DNA of 64,000 bases from Polytrichum commune (taxonomy: Eukaryota > Streptophyta > Polytrichopsida > Polytrichales > Polytrichaceae): contig OX485806.1 in assembly GCA_950295325.1 (NCBI GenBank), positions 24,676,001 to 24,740,000 of the forward strand. Reading direction: 5' to 3'. Below, in pieces: positions 23,335-33,888 of this stretch (positions are counted from its first letter, which is position 1; each line of letters opens with the position of its first letter). Below the pieces are notes generated by a model. The model was not told the DNA's origin and did not search any database. It was given only the letters and a program-made list of their open reading frames with translations. A program made the translations under genes and the position numbers.

Positions 23335-23648
23335 AAGTTTATGGACGCGCGTCCGTAAACCTCAATGTAGATGAAATAGGTCAAGTATAATTCTCACTGC
23401 AATAGATATCCAATCAAGCAAGAGGTTAAAGGTTTACGGACGCGCGTCCGTAAACCTCAATGTAAATGAAATAACTCAAGTATAATTCTCACAGAAATAC
23501 ATATCCAATCAAGCAAGAGGTTTAAGGTTTACGGACGCGCGTCCGTAAACCTCAATGTACATGAAATAGCTCAAGTGCAATTCTCACAGAAATAGATATC
23601 CAACCAAGCAAGAGGTTTAAGGTTTACGGACGCACGTCCGTAAACCTC
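23335..23648. repeat. Tandem array of four 95-bp units, each with a palindrome
   Basis: Palindromes are at 23337-23360, 23431-23456, 23526-23551 and 23621-23646, with steps of about 95 bp. Each is followed by CTCAATGTA...ATGAAATA..TCAAGT..AATTCTCAC and ATATCCAA.CAAGCAAGAGGTT. Two copies are perfect over 26 bp. The fourth has CGCACG at its centre and the first a G-to-A-type change in the left arm. The array faces the leftward transposase-like gene. Confidence 0.95.
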
Positions 23649-23699
23649 CGTGATTTGCGGCGCCATAATAGGACCATTTCACCAGGAACGATACTTGCC

Positions 23700-26600
23700 A
23701 TAAACAAAAATCAATCACTATAAGGATCCAGACAATGCAATCCACATAAAAATTGGCTCCACTAATGGGTTTATGGCTTGGAATTTAGTGTTTAGGGTAT
23801 AAAAGGTCCATTGCAATAGGATTTGTACCTGCACGAAATAAACATCAAGAACACTACAAGGGTCCAAGCAGCGCAACCCACATCTGAGATGCAAAAAGAG
23901 TCCCTTGGTGGAGGGGTGTCCCCTTAAGTACTGATCGTTTCCCTTGGATCCGTTTTCCAACATAGGATACTAGCCACCATCTACGTCCTATAAATAAAAA
24001 CCTAACATTACTACATTCCGTGTGCCAGCCTTACAATGGAATGTGTATTCATAGTGGACAACATGCATAGACGATGAGTCCACATAATGACAAAGCAAAA
24101 GGCATCTACGTATTTATGGTGGACAACAAAGAAAATAGGCTAATAATATATGAGCATTGAACATTGTTGAGGGGTGGTTTATAATATTGAAGTACCTAAT
24201 ATTGAGAGGTCATTGTAGAACTAGGAGACAGAAAATTATAGTGTCGTGTGAAACATCAACCACAACAACAACAATAGTACATGGAGTATAAAAATACGTG
24301 TCATTCAAAATTAAACTAGCATCTATTTTATTGTTTTGCATACGATGTAATGATATTCACTCCAATATCATGTTATCTCCTCTCATCTAGCATTTAAACT
24401 AGTAATTACATTTGCCACCACCCTACCATCCAACCCGTTTAATTTACCCACTTTTACACACCTATACATAATTATATTAATACGTACACAAACTTTAAGC
24501 GCCTAGATGCCATGAAAATAGCACATCTATTGTCATAGGCACTATGGGTTGCTTTAAAATCAATATTCTCAATTTCCTCTCTTAACCTTAGGGCCCCCTT
24601 CAATACATCAACATTTATTTCAAAAAAAATAATACTAGCATTCTTAATGTACTATACGTGAGACAAAAAACAATTTTTAGTACCCCATGTACATTATCTA
24701 CAATATTGACTCAAACAATAGTAGTTGTTGTTCTAAGTAACATTATGAGCCCAACAAAGCATAATGGAGAGAAGGGGAGGGTAGGGTATCCAAATATTAT
24801 AAAGGCAAGCAATTTTAAGTTGGTGAAAGAAGGGGGATACTCTCATTAGTTCATACGTGGTACCCTAAACCCTAAACCCTAAACACTATACCCTATACCC
24901 TATACCCTATAACCACCCACCCCTGAACAAACACGACGACATACGGTACGCATGGTTAACTGAATAACTCCCAATACATGTGTAGCCTTAAGTGGAAGTA
25001 ATTCAAAACTATATGACTACCTTTAAATTTTGTAAAATAAAACCATAAACATTTCAAATGTGAAGCAAATTTAGGGGTAACCTTACCTTTCATTTTTTTA
25101 AATCTTTCTTTGGCTTTAAACCATTTGCTTTAAACATATACTTTTGATGAAAGGTTTTGAAGATCGTATATTGGTATTCTATAATCGAGTCCTAAACACA
25201 ACTCACCACCGAAAGAAAACTCCAAATATAAACAAGTTTGCTACTACTTATAAGCGATAATACAAGCTGAGGCCTATGTGTGGAAGGATTGGATGGATCC
25301 GAAAGGTTGTTTAATGTACAAGAGGGATGTACATTCAACACATACCCATGCATTTTGTTTTAATACAAGCTTAGACCTATGTGTGGAGGGATTGAATTAA
25401 TCCGTAATGTTGTTTAAGGTATTACAAGCATATGAATTCTCCCCATATCTCGATGTTTCGGTTTTGTTAATTGCGTTTCACAACTTATTGCGATAATTGA
25501 GGGATTCACAAGTATTTATTGGCAAAGTTTCATGAGAATTTGTGGCCAATTGGTATATTGCCCCAATTGCATTTGAATCCCACCTTTGAGAAGAAAAAGA
25601 ATTCTTATACTGAAGTTAATCAACAAGACATCCTTTTATTGAATATTATTATTATTCTCGAAATATAGAGTCCCCTCCATAGCTCGGGGGGTGCACTGTA
25701 CTAAACATATACGAGTTATACGTGAGTGCACAGGAGGGGTATTGATTTGGACCTTGCCGTATTGCATATACATATGGTATACATGTTATAATTTATAGTT
25801 ACGTACATATATGGAAGGCCTTTAAAAAGTATACAATAATTGTACTTGTATGGTATTGTTACTATACTATATATCATAAGTGTTCATATTGGATAAGTTT
25901 TCATAAGGTTTGGTTTGTTGGGAGAGTTTATAGGATGCGGAGGAAGTTTGGTAATCGTTGGGTGGAGTATAGGGATCCATTTGACTTGATGGACCGTCCA
26001 TCAAACGTGGAGATTGGTTTATGTTGGTATCAAAAGGGGCTAACAACAAGTGGACATATGATCTTATTGATCATTCCATGGTAGACTTAGAGACAATAAT
26101 TGCATTTGTATATTTATGTTAATGACTCTCGGGGGGGGGGGGGGCAGTCATTGGTTGGAGTAGCAATATACGTGCAAACAAATGATAGGGTATTTTAAAA
26201 ACATGGGGGCAAAAAATTATAAATGGACTTAAGAGTAATATAGGGTATCAAAAATGGCACTGGACATCTTTAAAGTAGTATAGGGTATGGAATAATAGGT
26301 AATTTGGAATTATAAGTAATGCAAGCCATTTTTCTATTAACCCAAAGTAGAAATTTATATAATGATAGCATGTGAAAAAAATAAGAGAATTAAAAGTAAT
26401 ACTCCCCTATATCCTTATTTTTTTAACACACTGCCCCCCCGAGTAATGACTAATATATATGAATGGATGTTTTTTTGTGTATACATATTGTCGCTTGTAT
26501 ATTTATTGTTGCAATTGTATGTGTATTACTTCATTTCACAAAAAATCACTTGTATATATTAGGGGGTTTTTAGAGTATGCAGTGAACGCACATGATTCTA

Positions 26601-27060
26601 GGTTTTAATGAAAGGTGCTCCCCCACTCTCCATAGAGGCCACACTAGAAATTGTAGTTAGTTTCTCTCATTGTTTGGAGTTCCAAAATGATATTATTATT
26701 ATTATTGATGTCATTTAATTGTTGACAATGACATAATAATTTACTCAACCTCACACCCTAATATAATTTCCTAAAATAATGAATACTTTCTAGAGCTCGT
26801 ATGAATATTTCACTCATTATCAAAAGTGAAGAGAAGAGGCAACGAGATGGCTCATTTTATATTTAGAGTGACATTTAGTGTGACTTTTAACTTGCCTTAG
26901 CATAAACATAAGATGTTATTATGACATAATATGATAATAAAATCACCAAACTAAGTATAAATTAAACCCCTATTTCAATACCAAATATAGACCAGTAGGG
27001 TGATGCCACGTAAGGGTATAGGCCGGCGATTGGGCGCGACGTTTGGGGTAGGGACACGTG
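23700..27060. other. AT-rich intergenic stretch between the divergent genes
   Basis: No gene or palindrome copy is seen. It holds a short interstitial telomere-like run (24863-24884), a poly-G run near 26131-26144 and many AT-rich simple stretches. If the 19-35.6 kb block is a single element, this is its central spacer or an insertion. Confidence 0.5.
24863..24884. repeat. Interstitial plant telomere repeat (CCCTAAA)3
   Basis: Three perfect CCCTAAA units are followed by decayed CCCTATA units to about 24912. CCCTAAA/TTTAGGG is the Arabidopsis-type telomere unit of most streptophytes. Confidence 0.85.
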
Positions 27061-27067
27061 GAGGCAC

Positions 27068-27560
27068 GCCATTGTTTTAGGGTTCCAAGTACTCCAACAC
27101 CCTTTCGCCCTCGCTCTTCGTGCTTTTCCTTCCTTCTCTATCATCTCTTCCTTCCTTTCCTTCTACTGTTGCTCTTGCTTCTCTTGCTTTAGGGTTATAG
27201 GGTTTCAAAGTACACCAGCTCCCTTTTGCCCTCCTCTTCGTGTTTTTGCTTCCTTCTCTTGCAGCTCTTGTTTCTCTTGTTTCTCTTGCTCATCTGCTCT
27301 TGCTTCTCTTGCTCATTTGCTCATCTTCTCTTGCTCATCTGCTCTTGCTCATCTTCTCTTGCTCATCTACTCTTCTTCTCTTGCTCATCTTCTCTTGCTC
27401 ATCTTCTCATCTTCTCTTGCTCATCTGCTCATCTTCTTTTGCTTCTTTTGCTTCTCTTCACTTTCTTCTCTTGTTTCTCTTGCTTCTTACCCTTATCTTC
27501 ACTTTCTTCTCTCTCTTCTCTTGCTTCCCTTGCTGGTCTTGCTTCTCTTTCCTCACAATG
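27068..27560 (+). repeat. Pyrimidine-rich minisatellite, probable 5' leader of the rightward genes
   Basis: A ~120-bp segment (AGGGTTCCAAGTACTCCAAC...CTTCGTGCTTTT) is duplicated at about 27068-27160 and 27190-27260. After it come many CTTCTCTTGCTCAT-type units to about 27560. Pyrimidine-rich leaders are common near plant transcription starts, and a strong donor (AGA/GTAAGT) follows at 27607. The long open frames here are artefacts of the repeat. Confidence 0.6.
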
Positions 27561-27586
27561 CAAAACTCATTCTTATTGGTCAATTG

Positions 27587-27600
27587 CTGACGCGCGTCAG
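27587..27600. repeat. Short palindrome related to the family core
   Basis: CTGACGCGCGTCAG shares the GACGCGCGTC centre of the main palindrome but with different arms (CT/AG). It lies just before the proposed first donor site of the rightward gene. Confidence 0.6.
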
Positions 27601-27989
27601 AGCTAGAGTAAGTTCTCCTTGTTTGCTGCTCATTTGCTTATTAGCTCATTAGCTCATTAGTAAGTTTTGCTTGCTGCTTGCTTGCTGCTCATTAGATCAT
27701 TAGGATGCTCATTGTTGCTTGCTACTGCTCATTAGGTTGTTTTCAGTTGTTGATCTCAGTTGTTGCAAGGGTAATTAGTGTTTCAGATGTTGCTCATTAG
27801 GGTTTCAGTTGTAGCTTCACCATGTAGTTCATTATATTTTTTGCATACAAATCAATAGTTTCCTTTCACTTGTGTTGCATGAATCTGATTTATGAGCAAC
27901 TTTTTTTAAGTAGTTCTCAATGTTGAATCATGCATGTGCACATTGAATTACTAGAGGTTTCTGACCTCAATTTTATTGTTCATTTGCAG

Positions 27990-28332
27990 TTGGTATTAGC
28001 TGCAGCAAGAGCAGCTACTTGTGGTTTAGGAGCAAACACTCTAGAAAGGTAAGTTTTTTAGAACATTGCAATTGCATTTTGTATGATTGCAATTTTGGAT
28101 TGTTGTGGTTTAGGGCTTAAGGTTAGCATGAGAGAATGTGAGATTCCAGTTTCAAGGAATTCTGAATTTGTTTAGTACTTTGTCTATGGCTACATTCTAA
28201 GAATCATTTAGTTATGGACATGTCAGTGTTCTGAAAGTGCCTTATGTTGTCAATCTGCAGTGCAGTGTTTGCTATTGCAGTGAAGTAAGATTGCATTCTT
28301 ATTTGGAGGGCAAAACCATATTGGACGACAAG
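27990..28332 (+). other. Proposed 5' untranslated exons of the ParB/methyltransferase-like gene
   Basis: Two segments have good splice borders: 27990-28048 (after CATTTGCAG, before GTAAGT) and 28261-28332 (after AATCTGCAG, before GTAAAG). Joined, they give no continuous reading frame, so they are probably leader exons. The coding exon itself starts right after an acceptor (TTTGCAG/ATGGC at 29107), which requires upstream exons. Confidence 0.4.
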
Positions 28333-28377
28333 GTAAAGTCCCGAAAAACACGGAGCATTAATGAAAACATTGGAATA

Positions 28378-28740
28378 CGCAAACATTACAATAGCCTTTA
28401 TAATCCTCAAAGTTTACGGACGCGCGCCCGTAAACTTTGTGGATCTTTGTGTAGGTGAGAGACAAGCCTCTCAAACAACATATTACGCAAACGAAGCCAA
28501 ATATTGTAATATTAGGCATATTAAAATAGCCTTTATAATACTCAAAGTTTACGGACGCGCGTCCGTAAACTTTGTGGATCTTCGTGTAGGTGAGAAACAA
28601 GACTCTCAAACCGCATATTACGCAAACGAAGCCAAATATTGTAATATTAGGCATATTAAAATAGCCTTTATAATACTCAAAGTTTACGGACGCGCGTCCG
28701 TAAACTTTGTGGATCTTTGTGTAGGTGAGAAACAAGACTC
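28378..28740. repeat. Tandem array of three 135-bp units, each with a palindrome
   Basis: Palindromes are at 28409-28438, 28543-28574 and 28678-28709, with steps of 135 bp. In the second and third the symmetry spans 32 bp (CAAAGTTTACGGACGC plus exact complement). The unit also carries GTGGATCTT.GTGTAGGTGAGA, ACAA.CTCTCAAAC and AAATATTGTAATATTAGGCA. The array lies in front of the rightward gene. Confidence 0.95.
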
Positions 28741-28852
28741 TCAAAAATATATGTAGGTGAGAAACAAGACTCTCAAAAATATATGTAGGTGAGAAACAAG
28801 ACTCTCAAAAAAATATATGTAGGTGTGAAACAAGACTCTCAAAAAAAAAAAT
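28724..28852. repeat. Minisatellite, four ~32-bp units
   Basis: GTGAGAAACAAGACTCTCAA plus AAATATATGTAG repeats about four times. The unit is part of the 135-bp repeat next to it, so it arose by local re-amplification. Confidence 0.9.
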
Positions 28853-28903
28853 ATTAACCGTAACTTGAATACATTGATATTTACCACCATACTATCTTTG
28901 CGA

Positions 28904-28928
28904 AGTTTACGGACGCGCGTCCGTAACT
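28904..28928. repeat. Palindrome copy
   Basis: AGTTTACGGACGC is followed by GCGTCCGTAACT. It is nearly perfect, with one T missing in the right arm. It lies about 180 bp before the start codon at 29107. Confidence 0.9.
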
Positions 28929-29027
28929 TATAGAGATATTTGAGTATATAATATACGCGTTATGCGTATTTGGAAGAAATGTATCTTTTCATTTGGATCC
29001 AAAAATGTAATTGAGACAATTTGGAAA

Positions 29028-29053
29028 ACTTTACGAACGCGCGTTCGTAAAGT
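29028..29053. repeat. Perfect 26-bp palindrome with mirrored changes
   Basis: ACTTTACGAACGC is followed directly by its exact complement. Relative to the main family, one G is replaced by A in the left arm, and the matching C is replaced by T in the right arm. It lies 54 bp before the start codon. Confidence 0.95.
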
Positions 29054-29106
29054 ATGATCTATATCTTTTGCCAATAATTCTAACTTATCTATCTTATCAT
29101 TTGCAG

Positions 29107-32100
29107 ATGGCATCTAAAAAGAGACATGCAATTGAGATGTTCGCAGAAGCTCTTATTCCTCCGCTACCAGAAGCCATCAAAGACATAAGTCCCAACGACC
29201 ATTACAAGCCACAAGATGAAATTGTGGATAATTGGACAGTATTGGTAGAAAATGACGAGAAAGAAATATTTGTGCTTAGATTTGCATATCAAATGAAGAC
29301 GGACATAGATGAAGCTGAGAAGTGGATAAAGCTTAAATCGTGGACAGTAGAGTGTGCAGTGGCACAAGGGGATTATGTAGTAATAGACCTTGAGAAGAAA
29401 GAAGATCGGGTCACTTTCATTTTGCACGAATCCTACCACCCCTTCAACAAAAATGAGTGTGAGAATGCTAGTACAGATGCGGCTTGCTTCAATCTCCAGA
29501 CGGAGTTCCAAGACTATGCATGCAATGCACCTTGGACGGGTAAGCGGCTTAGACGACTTTTGAACAATGTAACAAGAGTAAATGGAGCCTTGCTAGAGGC
29601 CAGAAAGGGGAAAGAGAAGAAAAAACAAGTCGTTCCTGAACGACCCAAGCGTGTGCCTAAACCAGTGCCGGAATCCTCAAGGCCCTCGCAGAGTGGTGCA
29701 TCAAGAGGGAGCAGACAGGCGAGTAAACGCTCTCACTCGCAGATGGACTCTGGACTAACAGAGGGTCCGGATGTCAGCTCTACACTGACTGTCGCTCCAC
29801 TCCTCAAAAAGGGTCAACGCCCTGACGCCGAACTCTCAACAAAAATATTCCAAGAGTTCGATGAGAAGACGAAGGGATGCTGGCCCCTTGGCAAGTATTT
29901 TACTTTCGAAGTAGACGTCTACAAATGCCACAAGGGCACCGAAAGTATGAATACCAGAGCAAAAGCAGAAAGCGGGGTATGGTGGCAAATGAACAACATC
30001 ATGAACAACCCCAAGTTTGACAGGCAGACCATTTGTGTGACACCAAAGGATCCTATCGTTGAAGTCAACGAAAACAATTGGCCGATTCTCAAGAATGGAG
30101 AGTTCTACATTGTCGACGGCCAACATAGTGTAATGGCTGCAAAAGCTTTCCTTGAAGACGACGAGTGGAAAAGCCCATTAAAGGAGACAATCCGATATTG
30201 AAAGGCATTCGTCGTGCATTCCAAGGACTCGAACCAACTCATAGCAATATCTGCCTTCATGAACCAGGGGAATAAAGTGAGGCAGTTCGAGGCTTTATGG
30301 GCAGCCAACATCGTGGCTGGGAGGATCTTGTGGGTGGAGCACGAATGTCCCCCAAAAGAAAGAGATAATGCTGTCGTGAAGAACCCAAAATGGCAGGTAT
30401 GTTACTCAAATAGATTTACGGACGTGCGTCCGTAAATGTGGCCCTTCTCCTCCCACTGATTCAAATATTTGAATTTAATCTGTATTGAATTCAATGTTCT
30501 GATTTCTTGCAATTCGCGTCTCTTGCAGACATTCAGCAATGCCATATTGACAAAGTTCTCGAGTATAGACATGAAGACAAGCGGCATGAAAACAGTGCAT
30601 GAATTAAAAGGCGAACTCAAGCTCATCACTGCAACAGAAGAGACGTGGTCAATATGGTTGCGACTTTTCAATGCCCACAACAACGGCGACCTTGTCAATC
30701 CAGATACGGAGAACACCTACAAGAGCGACTCAAAAGTTAAGGTACCACCAATCCTGCGAGAGTTCTTTCGTCCCCTCCAAGGATTGATGGACTCGGAGCT
30801 GTACAGGGCAGCAGAACACATTCTTCTAGAAACTCCTAGAAGAACTCTGCCCTATCCCAAAATCTTTCTGAAGCGGCTGAAGCACATGAAGCCATCCACG
30901 TACCACATTAAGGAATGGTGCGATTACAGAAAGAAGAAGACCATGGCTGTAAGGGAGATTAGCAAATTGCTACCCACCCACAACCTCATTAATAGTGATG
31001 GTGAGATCGTGTGGGAGAATTGGAGGAAGCTGAAGGGTGAATACCACATCAATGGCGTCTCAATGCGAGCTTTGATAAGAGGGGCATCATCCTTCCTTGC
31101 CCAACGATCCAGAAGGAACGAAAAGAAGGGATCCATCGACGAGAGGGAGGCAGGGTTGTACGTTCACTTTCTCGATAGGAAAAAGAACGCGAAATTTGGA
31201 GGGTTTGCAAGATTCTGCACGGTCGCAAAGGGCATGAAGTTCGGCGCATGGGATACCCATGCTTCAAGAGCCTCTGTGAGAGATGACCCCAGGGGTTGCC
31301 CTTTCGCCATTTTTTATTTTCGTGCAATTCCCGGAGCATGGAAGCAAGACGTTGCGGGAGCACCCTTCTACGAGCCCTTCTTAAAAGCCTTCAAGAGTTA
31401 TCGCTCGCCTGCCCTCTTCGAGCCTCATGTGTGGTTATGGATTGTAGAGCAAGAGAGGTCCACATCCATTGTCCATCTGTACACATCAACGATGGACCTC
31501 AAATACGATATGTACCACAGCACCTACATCCCAGCGAAGACAGAAGGGATCACTTTCATTCAAGAGGCAAGGGGGGTGAAGCAAGTGGGAGTTGTGCAGT
31601 TTTATTTCTTAACACGCAAGTCTTCCCCAACTGGGCGATTGCCCATTAAACCACACGAGGTGTTCAGGAAAGTCTATTCGTTGCCGCCACCACATCCCAA
31701 GGAGCTTGTTGAGGAGACAATGCATGCAATCTATCCGGCGTTCGAGCTCCGGATGGACTTTTATATAGGGGTCTTGAAGGCTTTAACTGTCATGAGTGAG
31801 ATAGTTTACAACGTCTTCGGAGGCACGAAGTTTATGTATGCAGCACTGGTGAGTATTTGTTTGTCTTTCAACCCACCTATCTTTTGCATAGTTATTTTAC
31901 GGACGCGCGTCCGTAAAAACCAAGTATCAGGTGCATGTGAATTTTACGACCGTGCGTCCGTAAAATTGTCCAACTTTTGAGTGGTGGTTTTACGGACGTG
32001 CGTCCGTATAACGTGTTGACATCTAGCCTCATTTATATGCAATCACCACTATTGTTCTTATCTAATTTTCTTGTTATGGTCCAGATGCTTGGCTTGCAGG

Positions 32101-33515
32101 TGAATTTTTTTGTGCAGGATTCCGACTACGATGACGCCCATACTCACAGGGTAATGGCCTCCAAAATGGATATCCAGGACATCATGGACGTCCTTACACC
32201 CCATCCTGTTGTGCCTCTTTCTTCTAGAGAAGAGGCAATGCCCGGAATGGAGACAGACCCTGAAGAGGACCAAGATCTCAGTTCCCCAAGAGCGCAACCC
32301 TCCACACATGAGCCTTTACACGGCCTTGTTCGCGACCCAATTAATCCAAGTGCTTTCCTGCTGGGAACAGACGACACGGATGCGCAGGAGGCACGCGTGA
32401 ACTTCACTCCGATAAGGGTCCCTCATACCCCTGTTCTCTCACCTTTTGGGACTCCCACCTCTCGAGTTGGATTTCCCTCAACTGCGGGTCCATCTCGTGC
32501 TCCAGGAGTTATGGCCGAGAAGGATGTGGACCTTGCGGCAGAAGGCGGATGCACCGCTTCATCTGGAGGGGGATCTCAACATTCAGATCTACCCCCTATG
32601 GAGGGGAGGGATGTGCTGGAGTTGATATTGAGGCCTGATATCTCTCTATATCGTGAGAGTCGACGAAAGAGGAACAAGACGCCATACAACGAATACCCTG
32701 AAGGCGCGGTCTTGGAGCTCTCCGATGAAGACGAGGATGAGATTAGGATTCACAATGCCATCTCTGCCTTGCCTACGGAACCTGGCAAGGTGAAGAAAGA
32801 GCCGATGTCAGTGTCCGAATTGGACGAGAAGATGGAGAGGCGAATGAAGGAAGAGCTTGACCAACGGCTTCGAGAAGCTAACGAGGAGCACGCCAAAAAG
32901 ATGGCCGCCATCCAAGCTGAGATGGAGCAAGCTAGGTTGGAGTCTGCTCGAAGCCACGCCGATCTCATGGCCCAAAATCAACAGTTCTTGGCCCAAAGTC
33001 AACAATTTATGAGCCTGATGCAGAGCTTGCAGGCAAGACCCCCTGTAGTCTATACAGCTCCCGATGCCGTCATGTCTATGCCCCCCACTCTCATGCGGCC
33101 TCCATCTAGTAGCCATGCAGTGTATATACCCGAGCATGCTTATCCAGCCCCCGCGTTGATTGTCCCGCCCTCTCCCCTTGTTGTCGCCACTCCAGAGGAG
33201 CCCTCCTCTCATCCTACAGGAGTGGAGGAGATACCGGCACGTGACATGGCGGGTGCCGCCGAGACAGATGTCAATGAAGGCAATGCCCCCATCGGCGATG
33301 AAGATGTACATATGCGGGGCAGCCAAGACTCCACAGATGAGGATCAGCCTTACGTGGATACTCAAGGGTTGCAAGCGGCTGGAGACACCTTGTTGGTGGT
33401 CGAAGATCTGGACAATTTTGCGGGCGCGCGTCCGGAGCCTGTGCCCATGACAAGGCCAGGTGAGGGAGGCACTGCTGGCGCGGACCTCGCCCCTGAAGAG
33501 GTAATCAACCTTTGA
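29107..33515 (+). CDS. ParB/Srx-fold plus methyltransferase-like protein, interrupted by one in-frame TGA
   Basis: Exons 29107-30396, 30529-31848 and 32085-33515 join in phase 0 (1346 codons). Residues 1-200 are acidic/hydrophilic, then a basic Pro/Ser/Lys linker (about 195-270). Around 325-395 the pattern NGEFYIVDGQHSVMAAKAF, then AFVVHSKD...AISAFMNQGNKVRQ, resembles a ParB/sulfiredoxin-like fold (DGQH at 337-340). The stretch about 780-890 (IKPHEVFRKVY, then VYNVFGGTKFMYAALML and FFVQDSDYDD) resembles motif X/I of beta-class DNA methyltransferases. I see no clear DPPY/DPPF catalytic motif, so activity is doubtful. Exon 3 encodes a Pro/Ser/acidic tail with a coiled coil (about 1115-1180). 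A TGA at 30199-30201 (IRY-stop-KAFVVHS) breaks the frame; TGG-to-TGA is likely. Palindromes lie in both introns and upstream. I know of no named eukaryotic gene with this layout. Confidence 0.75.
30199..30201 (+). other. In-frame TGA inside the ParB/methyltransferase-like gene
   Basis: The frame continues without shift for 65 codons to a good donor (CAG/GTATGT). The context TAT-TGA-AAG suggests a lost Trp codon (TGG). It interrupts the putative ParB-like domain. Confidence 0.7.
30414..30437. repeat. Palindrome in intron 1 of the ParB/methyltransferase-like gene
   Basis: ATTTACGGACGT is followed by GCGTCCGTAAAT. It is symmetric over 24 bp except for the centre pair. It begins 17 bp after the donor site. 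Confidence 0.9.
31895..32012. repeat. Three palindromes in intron 2 of the ParB/methyltransferase-like gene
   Basis: Copies are at 31895-31918 (perfect, TTTTACGGACGC plus complement), 31941-31966 and 31987-32012 (both with one or two unmatched bases), about 46 bp apart. All lie within the 236-bp intron 31849-32084. Confidence 0.9.
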
Positions 33516-33528
33516 GCATGCCTCCCAC

Positions 33529-33550
33529 GTTACGGACGCGCGTCCAAAAC
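33529..33550. repeat. Palindrome copy just after the stop codon
   Basis: GTTACGGACGC is followed by GCGTCCAAAAC, 14 bp past the stop of the ParB/methyltransferase-like gene. A related partial core (GCGGGCGCGCGTCCG) lies at about 33420 within its last coding exon. Confidence 0.75.
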
Positions 33551-33888
33551 TTCCTTGTCTGCCTCCTTCGTGGCGTGTGTATATTATCGAGTTCAATCCT
33601 CGACTTCGCCCGGCGGGTGGATACAATTTTGTTAGCATAGATTCCATTAACTTCAATAGATATTTTTTGCGACAATGTATATTATTCACCAAATGTGTAT
33701 CACCAATTACATTAATACCAATTTTTCAACTGGATGGTTCGGATTATTTTTGGCCTTATAATTTGTGTTGAGTTTATCCATGCTTGTCAATTGGTTTTCT
33801 TGAGTAGTACCATTTACCTAGATAGAATGTTCCATCACAGGGTCCGTCCGAGATATGTCGCAACCCCGCGGGAAAACCAAGCGCGCCC

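Noticed and set aside
27226-27652. Overlapping 111-126-codon frames rich in Leu/Ser/Cys
   Set aside because: All three frames are open because the DNA is a CTTCTCTTGCTCAT minisatellite; this is not a protein gene.
23335-28740. CRISPR-like arrays (regular repeats at 23.3 and 28.4 kb)
   Set aside because: The spacing sequence is itself repeated, the units are long (95 and 135 bp), and the genome is eukaryotic. They are tandem satellite-like units, not CRISPR.
28358-28756. Opposed 128- and 131-codon frames
   Set aside because: Both come from the 135-bp palindrome-bearing tandem units and simply repeat the same peptide.
32100-32117. 18-bp intron within the last exon of the ParB/methyltransferase-like gene
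   Set aside because: Too short to splice; reading through keeps the frame and gives a better methyltransferase-like sequence (LGLQVNFFVQDSDYDD).
32808-33692. 294-codon minus-strand frame opposite the last exon of the ParB/methyltransferase-like gene
   Set aside because: It is antisense to a convincing coding exon with a coiled coil; its translation has no recognisable domain.
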